DNA of 64,000 nt from Cellulophaga baltica (GTDB lineage: Bacteria; Bacteroidota; Bacteroidia; Flavobacteriales; Flavobacteriaceae). The DNA lies in assembly GCF_018861125.1 (NCBI RefSeq), contig NZ_JAHKQN010000020.1:125828-189827 (forward strand), read 5' to 3'. Positions 47,051 through 56,279 of this stretch are shown here, in pieces. Position numbers and translations under genes: made by a program. Under the pieces are notes generated by a model. The model saw only the letters and a program-made list of their open reading frames with translations. It did no database searches and was not told the origin of the DNA. Each line of letters starts with the position of its first letter. Positions within the stretch are counted from its first letter, which is position 1.

Positions 47051-47977
47051 TTAAAGCTCTAACAATGCATTTGTTTTCTTAACTCCTGCAGCACTTTCTT
47101 GTATCTTTGTTTTGTCAGCGTCACTTAATGGAATATCAACTATTTGCTCGATTCCGTTTTTACCTAAAATAACTGGAACACCAATACAAATATCGCTTAA
47201 ATCATACTCACCTTCAAGATAAGCTGAACATGGGAACATTTTCTTTTGATCACAAGCAATTGCTTGAACCATACTAGAAACCGCAGCACCTGGAGCATAC
47301 CAAGCACTTGTACCTAGTAATTTTGTTAATGTAGCACCACCAACTTTAGTATCAGCCGCTACTTGCTCTAATCTCTCTTCTGACAAAAATTCAGAAACTT
47401 TAATGCTATTACGTGTTGCATGCCCAGTTAATGGAACCATACCTGTATCACTGTGTCCACCGATAACCATACCGTCAACATCTGAAATTGGAGCCTCTAA
47501 AGCTTCAGCTAAACGGTATTTGAAACGTGCGCTATCTAAAGCACCACCCATACCTATAATTTGATTTTTAGGAAGACCTAAAGTTTTGTGTACTAAATAC
47601 GTCATTGTATCCATAGGGTTACTTACAACGATTAAAATACAATTAGGAGAATGCTCAATAATACTAGAAGAAACCATTTTCACAATTCCGGCATTAATAC
47701 CTATTAACTCTTCTCTAGTCATACCTGGCTTACGTGGAATACCTGATGTGATTACAGCTACATCACTACCTGCTGTAGCAGCATAATCATTAGTTATACC
47801 TGTAATTTTTGTATCAAAACCATTTAAAGAAGCTGTTTGCATTAAATCCATTGCTTTACCTTCTGCATAGCCCTCTTTAATATCTAATAATACTACTTCA
47901 GATGCAAAATCTTTAATCGCAATGTACTCAGCACAACTTGCACCAACAGCACCTGCTCCTACTACTGTAACTTTCAT
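47051..47977 (-). CDS. mdh: malate dehydrogenase
   Basis: A 308-residue NAD-dependent dehydrogenase of the lactate/malate family, converting malate and oxaloacetate in the citric acid cycle. It shows the NAD motif VVGAGAVGASCAEY (about 4-17), the substrate loop SGIPRKPGMTREEL with the malate-type Arg residues, VSNPMDTMTYL, and the catalytic His in GGHSDTGMVP. It stands alone, with its own -7 box upstream and a hairpin downstream. The length is normal for the LDH-like malate dehydrogenases of Bacteroidota. Confidence 0.96.
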   Translation of the reverse strand: MKVTVVGAGAVGASCAEYIAIKDFASEVVLLDIKEGYAEGKAMDLMQTASLNGFDTKITGITNDYAATAGSDVAVITSGIPRKPGMTREELIGINAGIVKMVSSSIIEHSPNCILIVVSNPMDTMTYLVHKTLGLPKNQIIGMGGALDSARFKYRLAEALEAPISDVDGMVIGGHSDTGMVPLTGHATRNSIKVSEFLSEERLEQVAADTKVGGATLTKLLGTSAWYAPGAAVSSMVQAIACDQKKMFPCSAYLEGEYDLSDICIGVPVILGKNGIEQIVDIPLSDADKTKIQESAAGVKKTNALLEL

Positions 47978-48009
47978 TTTATATTTTTTTGTATTGAATT
48001 TATTATATT

Positions 48010-48017
48010 CAAAAGTA
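48010..48017 (-). promoter_or_regulatory. -7 promoter element of mdh
   Basis: TACTTTTG on the minus strand matches TAnnTTTG and lies 32 bp before the mdh start. The -33 region has no clear TTG at the usual spacing. Confidence 0.4.
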
Positions 48018-48120
48018 CTGAAATTTAATAGAATAACTGTTGTAGAAATTGTTTTTTAAACGACGTCTTTGTTAGTTTTTACTTAAAATTAAAACCCTCT
48101 TTTGTTAAAAAAACCTACCA

Positions 48121-48162
48121 TATATCGAAAAATCAATCCAATTAACACCGTACATCGAAAAA
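48121..48162 (+). repeat. 30-bp-spaced direct repeat upstream of the small lipoprotein gene
   Basis: TATATCGAAAAA (48121-48132) and TACATCGAAAAA (48151-48162) lie exactly 30 bp apart, about three helical turns, in the region between divergent mdh and the lipoprotein gene. This could be a tandem operator; no protein can be assigned. Confidence 0.35.
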
Positions 48163-48220
48163 AAAATTGAAAACCAGTCATCTTCACTAAATTTAAATTC
48201 CCAAATTAAACCTACTTATT

Positions 48221-48589
48221 ATGAAAAAGCCCCTGTTTTTCATGGCACTTTGTGCTACAACAGTTTTTGTGAGCTGTTCAAAGACTACCACAATTAATGA
48301 TGATCCAATTATTGGTATTTGGACAAATACCATAGAACTTAATTCATCTACTACAGAGAAAACTTCAGAAACTGAATACGAATGGATTTTTAATGATGCC
48401 TATTTAGGCCGTTACCACGAATATAGTGACGACGTATTAATTATGCAGACAGATTTTTCTTGGAGTATTGAAAATGGCTTATACACAATTCAATACCCAG
48501 GAACCGATTTACCTGAAGAAACTGCCACACTAATAGAGTCATCTACACTACAAGACAGTGACGGCGAAATATTAGCCACTAGAGAATAG
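48221..48589 (+). CDS. small lipoprotein, possibly lipocalin-like
   Basis: A 122-residue lipoprotein (Cys19, VFVSC). The mature part opens with DDPIIGIWTNTIE, similar to the GxW start of lipocalin-like domains in Bacteroidota lipoproteins, and has alternating beta strands (WIFNDAYLGRYHEY, DFSWSIENGLYTI). It is shorter than a typical 8-strand lipocalin, so it could be a partial fold. It is divergent from mdh and convergent with the receiver gene. The function is unknown. Confidence 0.7.
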   Translation: MKKPLFFMALCATTVFVSCSKTTTINDDPIIGIWTNTIELNSSTTEKTSETEYEWIFNDAYLGRYHEYSDDVLIMQTDFSWSIENGLYTIQYPGTDLPEETATLIESSTLQDSDGEILATRE

Positions 48590-48596
48590 TTATAAT

Positions 48597-48654
48597 AAAA
48601 AAAAAAAAAAAAAACGTATTAAGTAATTTATGAATTTTCAAAATGACTTAATAC
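48597..48654 (-). terminator. terminator of the kinase/receiver pair with an 18-nt U-tract
   Basis: On the minus strand GTATTAAGT / ACTTAATAC form a 9-bp stem around an AT-rich 21-nt loop, followed after one base by 18 consecutive T. The stem starts immediately after the receiver gene's stop. The run, read on the plus strand, is the 18-A tract at 48597-48614. Confidence 0.75.
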
Positions 48655-49071
48655 TCATTGTGTACGCATTTCTGAAAAAACTTCTGTAAGCATTCCAGAC
48701 AATTTTTTTTCTGAGATAGGCTTTACGATATACCCTGTTAACTCTTCGTATTCTAGTGCACGCTTTTTATCTGCTGGCATTTCTGAAGATGTTACTAAAT
48801 AAATAAAGATTTTATCATCAAAATTTACTTTTAGCTTTTTGAACTCATCTAAAAAGCCCCAACCGTCTAAAAATGGCATATTAACATCTAAAAGTATAAC
48901 TTTAGGAGCTAGCTGCTTATCTTCATCACACTTTCTTATAAAGTCTAAGGCCTGTTCACCATCAGTAGATGTGTAAATTTCCACTCCGTTTGAGAGCTCT
49001 CTTAACACTCTTTGTATAAGGTATAAGTATATTTCATCATCATCTACAATTAATACATTTTCTTTTCCCAT
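48655..49071 (-). CDS. stand-alone response regulator receiver (CheY-like)
   Basis: A 138-residue single receiver domain. The acidic residues DDD (10-12), the phosphoacceptor Asp62 in VILLDVNMPFLDG, Thr94/Ser95 and Lys118 (IVKPIS) are all present, and nothing follows the domain. It therefore acts by protein contact or as a phosphate relay, not by DNA binding. It begins 1 bp after the histidine kinase gene on the same strand, so the kinase is its likely partner. Confidence 0.92.
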   Translation of the reverse strand: MGKENVLIVDDDEIYLYLIQRVLRELSNGVEIYTSTDGEQALDFIRKCDEDKQLAPKVILLDVNMPFLDGWGFLDEFKKLKVNFDDKIFIYLVTSSEMPADKKRALEYEELTGYIVKPISEKKLSGMLTEVFSEMRTQ

Positions 49072-49072
49072 A

Positions 49073-50866
49073 TTAAAATTTAATTTTGAATGTTGTTCCC
49101 TTTCCTACTATACTTTCAACACTAATTTGAGCGTTCAAAGCTTCAAGTTGTGATTTTACTAAAAATAACCCCATACCCTTCCCAGAAGTATTGCGATGAA
49201 ACCTTTTGTACAACTTAAACATATTTTCACCATGTCGGTCTAAATCTATTCCTCTACCATTATCTTTTACATAAAGCACTTTACGTGAATCTTCAATTTT
49301 GGTTGAAAAAATTATATGAGAATCCACATCATCCTTTTTATATTTTATCGCATTAGATAATAAGTTCTGTATAACACTTTTTAAGTAAAATTTTGAAAAA
49401 TTTATCACATTCCAAGCTTCCAATTCTAATATTACATTAAAATCACCTAAAAGTGTTTCAGGAAAATCATTTTTAATTAATGCTATTTGGTCATTTAACT
49501 CAATAGACTCTATAACAACCTCGTTCTGCTCAAGAATAGTCACGTATTCTCTAATATCCTCTGTTAAAACTGTTACACTTGTTGATACATCGATTAACTT
49601 AGGAAGCAATGTTCTCACATTATCTATATTATCTTCCTTCTTAATCATATCAACAATTATCGACATACTAGTAACCGGAGCTCTTAAATTATGACACACC
49701 AAATAATTAAACTCTTTCAATTGATTATTTCTAACTTTTAATCGAGTATTGATCTCTTTTATCTTATTGTTTGTAATCTGCAATTGTTCTTTATTTTTTT
49801 CCAATGAATTGTTTTTTTCTTGCAATTCAACATAAAACTGACCTTCTCTTTCCCTGCTTTTTACAAAAGTAAATGCAATTATCGCCAAAGTTAATATTGC
49901 GAAACAGTTGAAAATCACAAACTCATTATAAACATGGCCTAGCGTTTTTTTTAATAGTTTAGGATAAATTTCATGAACAATTATCCAATTAGAGGAACTT
50001 ATAACTTCTGGCTGACTTTTTAAGTTTCCTCCTAGTTTTGATAGCGTATTCTCTAAGGAAAAATTTTCAAAAGTCCATAAACTATTTTTTTCAATAAAAC
50101 TTGACTCATGATTAGCAAAACCTTCAATATTTAAACTGAATTTTTCTAATACTTCTTCTGAGTCATTTTTTAATTTATAACCCAAATCTAATGACGTGGT
50201 ATTTGAGGTTATAATATTATAATCGTCATCTATTAAATAAAAGTTACTATTTGATATTTGCGATTTTAAAAGACTCAAAATTCTAGTCATTTTAAAATTT
50301 ATGACAACAACACCTATTTTTTTATCTGTTGAATCAAAAATTGGAGCAATTCCTCTTAAAACTGGTTTATATGGCCTTTCATACACTCCATTTTCTTTAT
50401 TTAAATCAATTGAAGTAAGATAAATTTGTCCTTTTTTCAACTTAAGACCATTAATAACATAGTCTCTATCTGACTTATCTTGCAGCATTCCACGAACCAT
50501 ATCACCCCCACGCTTCCTTTCATACCTAACAAATTCACGTCCGTTTACATCTATAAAACGAAATTGATCATAATCTGTAAATCCATTTATAAAATTAATG
50601 TAAGGACCTATAAAACGAGATCGGTTTTTACTGGTATTAAAACCTACAGGATATTCAATATTACTCCAATATTGTGTGGAATAAATTAGAGAATTACATA
50701 AATCGGATAAAAAATTCTTTTTATAAGCTACTCCCCTCTTTTCTATTTCCTCTAAATTCAAGTACTGTTCTTTCTTTTGAACTACACCTAGAATAATGGA
50801 CAATACCAATAATGGAATATATAAAAGAGTAAATATTTTAAAAAACTTTCTCCACATAAAATACAA
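49073..50866 (-). CDS. sensor histidine kinase with periplasmic cache-like domain
   Basis: A 597-residue kinase. Membrane helices at about 10-30 and 313-335 enclose a periplasmic sensor of about 280 residues whose GQIYLTSIDLN, KPVLRGIAPIFD and IGVVVINFKM features resemble double-cache domains that bind small molecules. A coiled coil (about 340-385) leads to the phosphoacceptor His392 in LVCHNLRAPVTS, and the ATPase domain shows NLLSNAIKYK, DNGRGID and GKGMGLFLV. The CHNLRAP form of the H box is usual in this Bacteroidota group. It is cotranscribed with the stand-alone receiver. Confidence 0.92.
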   Translation of the reverse strand: MYFMWRKFFKIFTLLYIPLLVLSIILGVVQKKEQYLNLEEIEKRGVAYKKNFLSDLCNSLIYSTQYWSNIEYPVGFNTSKNRSRFIGPYINFINGFTDYDQFRFIDVNGREFVRYERKRGGDMVRGMLQDKSDRDYVINGLKLKKGQIYLTSIDLNKENGVYERPYKPVLRGIAPIFDSTDKKIGVVVINFKMTRILSLLKSQISNSNFYLIDDDYNIITSNTTSLDLGYKLKNDSEEVLEKFSLNIEGFANHESSFIEKNSLWTFENFSLENTLSKLGGNLKSQPEVISSSNWIIVHEIYPKLLKKTLGHVYNEFVIFNCFAILTLAIIAFTFVKSREREGQFYVELQEKNNSLEKNKEQLQITNNKIKEINTRLKVRNNQLKEFNYLVCHNLRAPVTSMSIIVDMIKKEDNIDNVRTLLPKLIDVSTSVTVLTEDIREYVTILEQNEVVIESIELNDQIALIKNDFPETLLGDFNVILELEAWNVINFSKFYLKSVIQNLLSNAIKYKKDDVDSHIIFSTKIEDSRKVLYVKDNGRGIDLDRHGENMFKLYKRFHRNTSGKGMGLFLVKSQLEALNAQISVESIVGKGTTFKIKF

Positions 50867-50956
50867 CAGATTACATCAATTTTTTACTTTAATCCAAAAC
50901 CAATTACGGGAGACACTTTGAGTAAATATAATTAATTTTAGATTCAAATATAATAA

Positions 50957-50990
50957 AAAAGGTGTTTTTTATTTATAAAAAACACCTTTT
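50957..50990 (-). terminator. terminator after the DUF6588 gene
   Basis: A 14-bp stem (AAAAGGTGTTTTTT / AAAAAACACCTTTT) with a 6-nt loop, about 80 bp beyond the stop on the minus strand, followed by TTATTATA. Confidence 0.7.
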
Positions 50991-51072
50991 AAAGTAGTAA
51001 AAATACTACATATATATTTCAATAATTATCATACAAAATAAGCAAGTAAAAATCTTACTTACATCAAGATAA

Positions 51073-52077
51073 TCACCTAAATCCAAAGTTTACACCTACT
51101 GACAAACTATTAAATTCCGCTATTGCATAATCCGCATGAAGTCTAAAGAATCCTAATTTTAATTTAGTACCGATATTTGCCGTAACACCACTAGCTTCCT
51201 TAGTTAAAGAGAAAGGATCTGTAATTGTTTGCTGAAAAGGACCTGAAGTTACTTCGTAAGTTCCTAAAACATCTGTTTCTGATTTACCCGTTAAATAACC
51301 AATACCACCATAAAAATTGATTATTGGCATTTTTGTAGATACAACAGCTTGAAAAACCCACGTATTTACATCCGTTTCTATTCTTTGATCTTCTCCTGAC
51401 ACAATACCTGTATCTGTAAAATCATAACTTCCATCTAAGTGCGTATACCCTATAACACCAGAAATTGCAATTGGCCATACTTTTTCTAAAGGTAACAAAC
51501 TCGTAAACTCATGTTGCAATCCTACACCATAAAAACCCATTGATGCATTATCTGTATCTATTTTTGGCAAAAATCGCGCTTTAACTTCAAAACCCTTAAT
51601 TAAACCTACACTTACTTGAACAAATGCTGATGGAACAAAATTTATATTTTCCGATGCCAAACCTGTTGGAAGCTCAAATTCTTCTCTAAAAAGTCCATTT
51701 TCATCTTCTACATACACCATAACATTTTCAATATCACCTAAACCTGTAGAAACAGATTTTGAAGTACTGCCATCAACAAATTGAAGATTATCATAGTCTG
51801 CTGTATTTAAAACAAAAGCTTTTTTATCTTCATTATTTTTAAAAGAAGCCCCATTTGCTATAATTGAAATTTCAAAACCCGCCAATGGTTTTGAACTTGC
51901 CGAATTATACCACCCATTGGATATACTGTAAATTAAGCCTTCAGAAACTGGTGCCATATAATCGTTTGTAAAGCGTTCCGCATCATCTACGCCGGCCGCA
52001 AAAACTTCATTAATATTAGCTTGAGACATTAGTAATGTACTGCACAACAGTAACACAAAAAATAAAATAGATTTCAT
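51073..52077 (-). CDS. DUF6588 family outer-membrane protein
   Basis: A 334-residue protein with a signal peptide (ending TLLMSQ) and a series of amphipathic beta strands that end in aromatic Phe-Arg (SVGVNFGFR), suggesting an outer-membrane beta-barrel. The start ANINEVFAAGVDDAERFTNDYMAP, GLIYSISNGWYNSA and the later GVGLQHEF pattern match DUF6588, of unknown function. It lies 74 bp downstream of gyrB on the same strand but a strong terminator separates the two. Confidence 0.85.
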   Translation of the reverse strand: MKSILFFVLLLCSTLLMSQANINEVFAAGVDDAERFTNDYMAPVSEGLIYSISNGWYNSASSKPLAGFEISIIANGASFKNNEDKKAFVLNTADYDNLQFVDGSTSKSVSTGLGDIENVMVYVEDENGLFREEFELPTGLASENINFVPSAFVQVSVGLIKGFEVKARFLPKIDTDNASMGFYGVGLQHEFTSLLPLEKVWPIAISGVIGYTHLDGSYDFTDTGIVSGEDQRIETDVNTWVFQAVVSTKMPIINFYGGIGYLTGKSETDVLGTYEVTSGPFQQTITDPFSLTKEASGVTANIGTKLKLGFFRLHADYAIAEFNSLSVGVNFGFR

Positions 52078-52103
52078 AATTTTTACATTTTGCCTTAAAA
52101 CTA

Positions 52104-52132
52104 AAAAACTCGCACTGTTAGTGCGAGTTTTT
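52104..52132 (-). terminator. terminator after gyrB
   Basis: A 12-bp stem (AAAAACTCGCAC / GTGCGAGTTTTT) with a 5-nt loop, 19 bp after the gyrB stop, followed on the minus strand by TTAG. Strong GC core. Confidence 0.85.
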
Positions 52133-52151
52133 GTTGTGTAACTATATTTTT

Positions 52152-54113
52152 TTATGCATCAATGTTCGCATAAACAGCATTTTTCTCAATAAACTCTCTA
52201 CGTGGCGGAACTTCATCACCCATCAACATAGAAAATACACGATCCGTTTCCGTAGCATTATCAATAGTAACTTGTCTTAATGTTCTAAACTCAGGGTTCA
52301 TTGTTGTATCCCATAATTGTTCAGCATTCATCTCACCAAGACCTTTGTAACGTTGTATACCAACACTACCATTAAAACTCTCAGCGATTTCGTCACGTTC
52401 TTGATCATTCCAAGCGTAACGTTTTTTCTGTCCTTTTTTAACTAAATATAAAGGTGGCGTTGCTATATATACATGACCGCCTTCAATTAATTCTCGCATA
52501 TATCTAAAGAAGAATGTAAGAATTAATGTTTCAATGTGGCTACCATCGACATCGGCATCACACATGATTACTACTTTATGATATCTTAATTTATCTAAAT
52601 TTAAGGCCTTACTATCTTCTTCTGTTCCGATAGTTACCCCTAAAGCTGTGTAAATATTTTTAATTTCTTCGTTTTCAAAAACCTTGTGTGTCATCGCTTT
52701 TTCAACATTCAAAATTTTACCTCTTAATGGCAAAATTGCTTGAAACATACGATCACGCCCCTGTTTAGCAGTACCACCCGCCGAATCTCCCTCTACAAGG
52801 AATACTTCACAATTTTCAGGATTTTGGTCAGAGCAGTCTGATAATTTTCCAGGTAAACCACCTATACTCATTACCGTTTTACGCTGTACCATTTCACGCG
52901 CTTTTGTTGCTGCGTGACGTGCTGTTGCCGCAAGAACTACTTTTTGAATAATAGTTTTTGCATCTTCAGGATTTTCTTCTAAATAATTCGTTAGCATTTC
53001 AGACACTGCCTGACTTACTGCACTTGAAACTTCTCTGTTACCTAACTTAGTTTTTGTTTGCCCTTCGAATTGTGGCTCACCAACTTTTACAGAAACAATA
53101 GCCGTTAAACCTTCTCTAAAATCATCACCTTGAATTTCAAATTTTAGCTTATCTAACATTCCTGAAGCATCAGCATACTTTTTTAAAGTACCTGTTAAAC
53201 CTCTTCTAAAACCAGATAAGTGCGTACCACCTTCATGTGTATTTATATTGTTTACATATGAATGTAAATTCTCAGTATACGAAGTATTGTACACCATAGC
53301 AACTTCAACAGGAATTCCGTTTTTCTCACCCTCCATAGATATCACTCCATTGATCAGTGGCTCACGATTTCCGTCTAAGAATTTTATAAATTCTTTTAAT
53401 CCCTCTTCAGAAAAGAAACGTTCTTCAAGAAAACCACTCGGGCTCTCTTTATCTTTCTTTCTTTTATCTGTCATGGTAATTGAAACACCTTTGTTCAAAT
53501 ACGCTAACTCACGCATTCTATTTGAAAGGGTCTCATAACTAAACTCCGTAGTTTGAGTAAATATAGAATCATCAGGGTAAAAAGTAACCTCAGTACCTCT
53601 ATCTTCAGTTTCGCCAATACTCTTTACAGGATATTGCGCTTTACCTTTTTCATATTCTTGTTCATAAATAGTTCCATTACGAAATACGGTAGCTTTTAAA
53701 TGTGTAGATAATGCATTAACACAAGATACACCCACACCGTGCAAACCACCCGATACCTTATATGAATCTTTATCAAACTTACCACCAGCACCAATTTTAG
53801 TCATTACAACTTGCAATGCTGACACTCCTTCTTTTTTATGTATATCTACTGGAATACCACGACCATTATCTCTAACCGTAATAGAATTATCTTCATTTAT
53901 CGCAACACTTATTGTATCACAATGACCACCCATTGCTTCATCAATAGAGTTATCTACAACCTCATAAACTAAATGGTGCAAACCTCTAACGCCAACATCT
54001 CCAATATACATGGAAGGACGCATACGCACATGCTCCATACCTTCTAGAGCCTGGATACTATCTGCTGAATAATTATTCTTTTTTTGCTCGTCTTTATTTG
54101 CTTCTTCGCTCAT
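52152..54113 (-). CDS. gyrB: DNA gyrase subunit B
   Basis: A 653-residue type II topoisomerase subunit that hydrolyses ATP to supercoil DNA with GyrA. The ATPase domain (about 15-240) has VDNSIDEAMGG, RDNGRGIPVD and GLHGVGVSCVN; the Toprim domain (about 430-545) has EGDSAGGTAKQ and the metal site CDADVDGSHI; and the C-terminal GEMNAEQLWDTTM is typical. It lacks the long insert of E. coli GyrB, as usual in Bacteroidota. A TATATTTG box lies 36 bp upstream. Confidence 0.97.
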   Translation of the reverse strand: MSEEANKDEQKKNNYSADSIQALEGMEHVRMRPSMYIGDVGVRGLHHLVYEVVDNSIDEAMGGHCDTISVAINEDNSITVRDNGRGIPVDIHKKEGVSALQVVMTKIGAGGKFDKDSYKVSGGLHGVGVSCVNALSTHLKATVFRNGTIYEQEYEKGKAQYPVKSIGETEDRGTEVTFYPDDSIFTQTTEFSYETLSNRMRELAYLNKGVSITMTDKRKKDKESPSGFLEERFFSEEGLKEFIKFLDGNREPLINGVISMEGEKNGIPVEVAMVYNTSYTENLHSYVNNINTHEGGTHLSGFRRGLTGTLKKYADASGMLDKLKFEIQGDDFREGLTAIVSVKVGEPQFEGQTKTKLGNREVSSAVSQAVSEMLTNYLEENPEDAKTIIQKVVLAATARHAATKAREMVQRKTVMSIGGLPGKLSDCSDQNPENCEVFLVEGDSAGGTAKQGRDRMFQAILPLRGKILNVEKAMTHKVFENEEIKNIYTALGVTIGTEEDSKALNLDKLRYHKVVIMCDADVDGSHIETLILTFFFRYMRELIEGGHVYIATPPLYLVKKGQKKRYAWNDQERDEIAESFNGSVGIQRYKGLGEMNAEQLWDTTMNPEFRTLRQVTIDNATETDRVFSMLMGDEVPPRREFIEKNAVYANIDA

Positions 54114-54149
54114 AAATAAAATAGTTTCAATATAATTTTAGCAATCTTA

Positions 54150-54157
54150 CAAATATA
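54150..54157 (-). promoter_or_regulatory. -7 promoter element of gyrB
   Basis: TATATTTG on the minus strand matches TAnnTTTG and lies 36 bp before the gyrB start. No clear TTG -33 box is found. Confidence 0.5.
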
Positions 54158-54293
54158 ACGATTAGCGAGTTGACTAAATTGTTTTACAAAGCCTAGTATA
54201 CACTAAGTTATTAACAATAGCTGTAAAAAAACTAAAGTTTAAGGACTTTTCAGTGAATTTCCATACTATACCCAGTGATAACCATAAAAACTA

Positions 54294-54319
54294 AAGAAGC
54301 ACCCTTACGAGTGCTTCTT
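54294..54319 (-). terminator. terminator after asnB
   Basis: A 9-bp stem (AAGAAGCAC / GTGCTTCTT) with an 8-nt loop, 53 bp after the asnB stop, followed on the minus strand by TAGTTTTTATGG. Confidence 0.75.
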
Positions 54320-54372
54320 ACGGACTAAATATAATTAATACTGCAAACAGTGTTAACTCATTGATAAAAATA

Positions 54373-56046
54373 TTACGCTTTTACATAAGCATCATCATGT
54401 ACATTCGCAACTGCTCTACCAGAAGGATCGTTCATGTTTTTGAATGCTTCATCCCATTCTAAAGCAATTTTAGTACTACAAGCTACTGATGCTTCTTGTG
54501 GCACACATAATGCAGCTGCATCTGAAGGAAAATGCTCTTCAAATATTGAACGGTAATAAAACTCTTCTTTTGATGTTGGGGTTTGTAATGGGAATCTGAA
54601 TTTAGCGTTTGCTAATTGTTCATCAGAAACTTCGGTATTTACCACTTCTTTTAAAGTATCAATCCAGCTATAACCAACTCCATCAGAGAATTGTTCTTTT
54701 TGTCTCCAAGCTACACTTTCAGGTAACATATCTTCAAAAGCTTTACGAACAACCCATTTTTCCATACGCTCTCCGTTGATCATTTTATCTTCAGGATTAA
54801 TACGCATAGCTACATCCATAAATTCTTTATCTAAGAATGGCACACGACCTTCAATACCCCAAGCAGCAAGTGATTTGTTGGCACGTAAACAATCATACAT
54901 GTGTAATTTGCTTAACTTACGAACAGTTTCTTCATGAAACTCTTGCGCATTTGGTGCTTTATGAAAATATAAATACCCACCAAACAACTCATCTGCACCT
55001 TCACCCGAAAGCACCATTTTAATACCCATAGATTTAATAACCCTTGCCATTAAATACATAGGAGTAGAAGCTCTAATGGTAGTAATATCATAAGTTTCAA
55101 GGTTATAAACTACATCTTTAATAGCATCTAAACCTTCTTGTATTGTAAATTTAATTTCATGGTGCACAGTTCCAATATGATCTGCTACTTTTTGAGCCGC
55201 AGCTAAATCAGGCGAACCATCTAAACCTACTGAAAACGAATGTAATTGTGGGTACCAAGCATCTTTGGTATCACCACTCTCAATACGCTTTTGCGCATAT
55301 TTTTTTGCAACTGCTGAAGTTACAGAAGAGTCTAAGCCTCCTGATAATAATACTCCGTAAGGCACATCAGACATTAATTGTCTGTGAACTGCAGCCTCTA
55401 AAGCTTCTTTGATTTCTTGTATGCTAGTTTCATTTTCTTTAACTGCATCATATTCCATCCAGTCTCTAGAGTACCATTTTTTCAATTCTCCATCTGAACT
55501 ATGTAAGTAATGCCCTGGAGGAAAAAGTTCTATTTTAGTACAAGTACCTTCTAAAGCTTTTAATTCTGAAGCCACATAGAATGTACCATTTTTATCCCAT
55601 CCCATATATAAGGGAATAATACCCATATGATCTCTTGCTACAAAATACTCGTCTTTTTCAACATCATAAATTGTAAAACCAAAAATACCATTTAACTCGT
55701 CAATAAAGTCAACGCCTTTTTCTTGGTATAAAGCAAGTATTACTTCACAATCTGATTCTGTTTGAAAGTCATACTTTCCTTCAAACTGTTTTCTTAATTC
55801 TCTATGATTATATATTTCACCATTGGCAGCAAGTACCAATTTATTGTCTTTACTAAATAACGGTTGTTTTCCTGAAGCTGGATCTACAATTGCTAAACGC
55901 TCATGTGCCAATATTGCTTTTTCATTTGCAAATATTCCGCTCCAGTCTGGTCCTCTATGTCTAATTTTCTTAGACATCTCTAGTAACTGAGGTCTTAAAT
56001 CCTCAGCACTCTCTTTTACATCAAATGCACATACTATTCCACACAT
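54373..56046 (-). CDS. asnB: glutamine-hydrolysing asparagine synthetase
   Basis: A 557-residue enzyme making asparagine from aspartate, ATP and glutamine. The N-terminal glutaminase domain starts with the catalytic Cys2 (MCGIVCAF) and has RHRGPDWSG and GEIYNHRELR; the synthetase domain carries the ATP-binding loop LLSGGLDSSVTSA and SGEGADELFGGY. It is full length. It is divergent from the DUF2911 gene across a region with two large palindromes, which may regulate it (see findings). Confidence 0.96.
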   Translation of the reverse strand: MCGIVCAFDVKESAEDLRPQLLEMSKKIRHRGPDWSGIFANEKAILAHERLAIVDPASGKQPLFSKDNKLVLAANGEIYNHRELRKQFEGKYDFQTESDCEVILALYQEKGVDFIDELNGIFGFTIYDVEKDEYFVARDHMGIIPLYMGWDKNGTFYVASELKALEGTCTKIELFPPGHYLHSSDGELKKWYSRDWMEYDAVKENETSIQEIKEALEAAVHRQLMSDVPYGVLLSGGLDSSVTSAVAKKYAQKRIESGDTKDAWYPQLHSFSVGLDGSPDLAAAQKVADHIGTVHHEIKFTIQEGLDAIKDVVYNLETYDITTIRASTPMYLMARVIKSMGIKMVLSGEGADELFGGYLYFHKAPNAQEFHEETVRKLSKLHMYDCLRANKSLAAWGIEGRVPFLDKEFMDVAMRINPEDKMINGERMEKWVVRKAFEDMLPESVAWRQKEQFSDGVGYSWIDTLKEVVNTEVSDEQLANAKFRFPLQTPTSKEEFYYRSIFEEHFPSDAAALCVPQEASVACSTKIALEWDEAFKNMNDPSGRAVANVHDDAYVKA

Positions 56047-56124
56047 ATCTTTCTATATTAAAAGCAATTCTTAAGCAAAGATGCACTTTAAGCTTCTACA
56101 AAAAAACCTTAATTCAATAAATGA

Positions 56125-56190
56125 TTTCATTTTATAACTTTAAAAACAGTTATAAAATGAAAATGTAATGTAATAATATGATTTACATTA
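56125..56190. promoter_or_regulatory. two adjacent palindromes between asnB and the DUF2911 gene
   Basis: The first is a perfect inverted repeat with 15-bp arms (TTTCATTTTATAACT / AGTTATAAAATGAAA, 56125-56162) and an 8-nt spacer. The second has 8-bp arms (TAATGTAA / TTACATTA, 56166-56190) and a 9-nt spacer. Neither is placed as a terminator, since both neighbouring genes point away. They look like operators for a dimeric regulator. Confidence 0.55.
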
Positions 56191-56206
56191 AAAATCTCTT
56201 TTTTTG

Positions 56207-56214
56207 TAAGTTTG
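56207..56214 (+). promoter_or_regulatory. -7 promoter element of the DUF2911 gene
   Basis: TAAGTTTG matches TAnnTTTG. TTTA at 56182-56185, 21 nt upstream, could be a weak -33 box and lies inside the second palindrome. It is 65 bp before the start codon. Confidence 0.4.
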
Positions 56215-56279
56215 ATAAAATACTCCGACCTTAGTATTAGATAAAAAACAATTATAAAGCCTTAACACTAAAAAAAACG

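Noticed and set aside
48597..48614. 18-A tract as a phase-variation switch
   Set aside because: It lies after the lipoprotein's stop codon and outside any promoter, and is better explained as the U-tract of the opposite-strand terminator.
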